In this document: piece by piece, positions 18,896 through 19,172 of the stretch
How the letters are laid out: each line of letters starts with the position of its first letter
Numbering within the stretch: the first letter of the stretch is position 1
DNA from: Acanthaster planci
Lineage: Eukaryota > Echinodermata > Asteroidea > Valvatida > Acanthasteridae
DNA: 19,172 bases
Assembly: GCF_001949145.1 (NCBI RefSeq)
Contig: NW_019091454.1
Coordinates: 1,066,204 to 1,085,375 of the forward strand
Reading direction: 5' to 3'
Position numbers and translations under genes: made by a program
Notes under the pieces: generated by a model
Database searches by the model: none
Told to the model about the DNA's origin: nothing
What the model saw: only the letters and a program-made list of their open reading frames with translations

Positions 18896-19172
18896 TTAAC
18901 CACTTCCTGCCGGGGAATCCGGAATCGGAGACGTACAGCTGTATGGTTTATATGGGTGGCCACGGTCTCCGAACTCGGACAAAGGAAACAGGGCCCTGTA
19001 ACAAAGACTATACTCTGAACAAAAGACAAGGCTGCTGGGCATTACTGACACTTTTCACTCTCAAAAGTGCTGATAATCCAGCCCTGTTTTGAAACCGTAT
19101 TCCAGGGTTTGGGGCATTGAGAGCGAGCGGATTACCACCGGGGAAAAGTGCTCCACCACTGCAGCAATGAGC
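18896..19172 (+). mobile_element. TTAA element, left part only (runs off the window)
   Basis: It starts TTAACCACTTCCTGCCGGGG, close to the right terminus of the 14644-15008 element (TTAACCGCTTGACGCCGGGG). Like that element it has a subterminal stem, here CGGAGAC (18925-18931) with GTCTCCG (18965-18971) and an inner GGTGGCCAC. The other terminus is not in the window, so the length and any transposase are unknown. A 66-codon minus frame over it is not convincing. Confidence 0.55.

Noticed and set aside
1-19172. CRISPR array, bacterial operon, tRNA or rRNA genes
   Set aside because: No regularly spaced repeats, no cloverleaf or rRNA sequence and no prokaryotic gene layout were seen on either strand.

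Overview
The window looks like nuclear DNA of a marine invertebrate animal, probably a deuterostome such as an echinoderm; the exact group is a guess. The reasons are as follows. It is AT-rich with no long open reading frames or operon-like gene spacing. The one recognisable coding block is bounded by eukaryotic splice signals. Many diverged repeats lie throughout. The words TACATGTA and AGGCCT are strikingly frequent, a composition I associate with sea urchin, starfish and amphioxus DNA. No bacterial, phage or CRISPR feature is present.

Only one protein-coding segment can be supported: a minus-strand exon (11473-11693) of a phospholipid scramblase (PLSCR family) gene. It carries the proline-rich N-terminus and the start of the conserved scramblase domain, ending in HQQVELLE at a phase-1 donor. 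The exons that should follow, at lower coordinates, were not found. The next intron is therefore longer than about 11 kb, or the rest is missing.

Everything else reads as intron or intergenic DNA filled with repeats. From left to right: three CpG-rich copies of a dispersed repeat (about 36-258, 4336-4550, 10280-10476); a strong 25-bp-stem hairpin (2433-2496); two CRE/CCAAT-type motif clusters with matching spacing (about 2973-3070 and 6995-7040); an (AAAC)n/poly-C tract (5272-5364); a 60-bp tandem duplication (6266-6393); a diverged roughly 0.6-0.7 kb tandem repeat with two full and one partial unit (8370-9740); a 32-nt palindrome abutting a degenerate AGACC-type array (11809-12015), with a second array at 12611-12770; and a 365-bp MITE with TTAA target sites and piggyBac-like ends (14644-15008).

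The most notable structure is a large imperfect inverted duplication. Its arms lie at about 15560-16880 and 17620-18892 and are separated by about 0.74 kb. The right arm stops 3 bases before a TTAA that begins a second element with matching termini (18896 to the window end). The window contains no multi-gene system that I can support. The palindrome, the TTAA elements and the paired CRE-CCAAT modules are the parts worth a second look.
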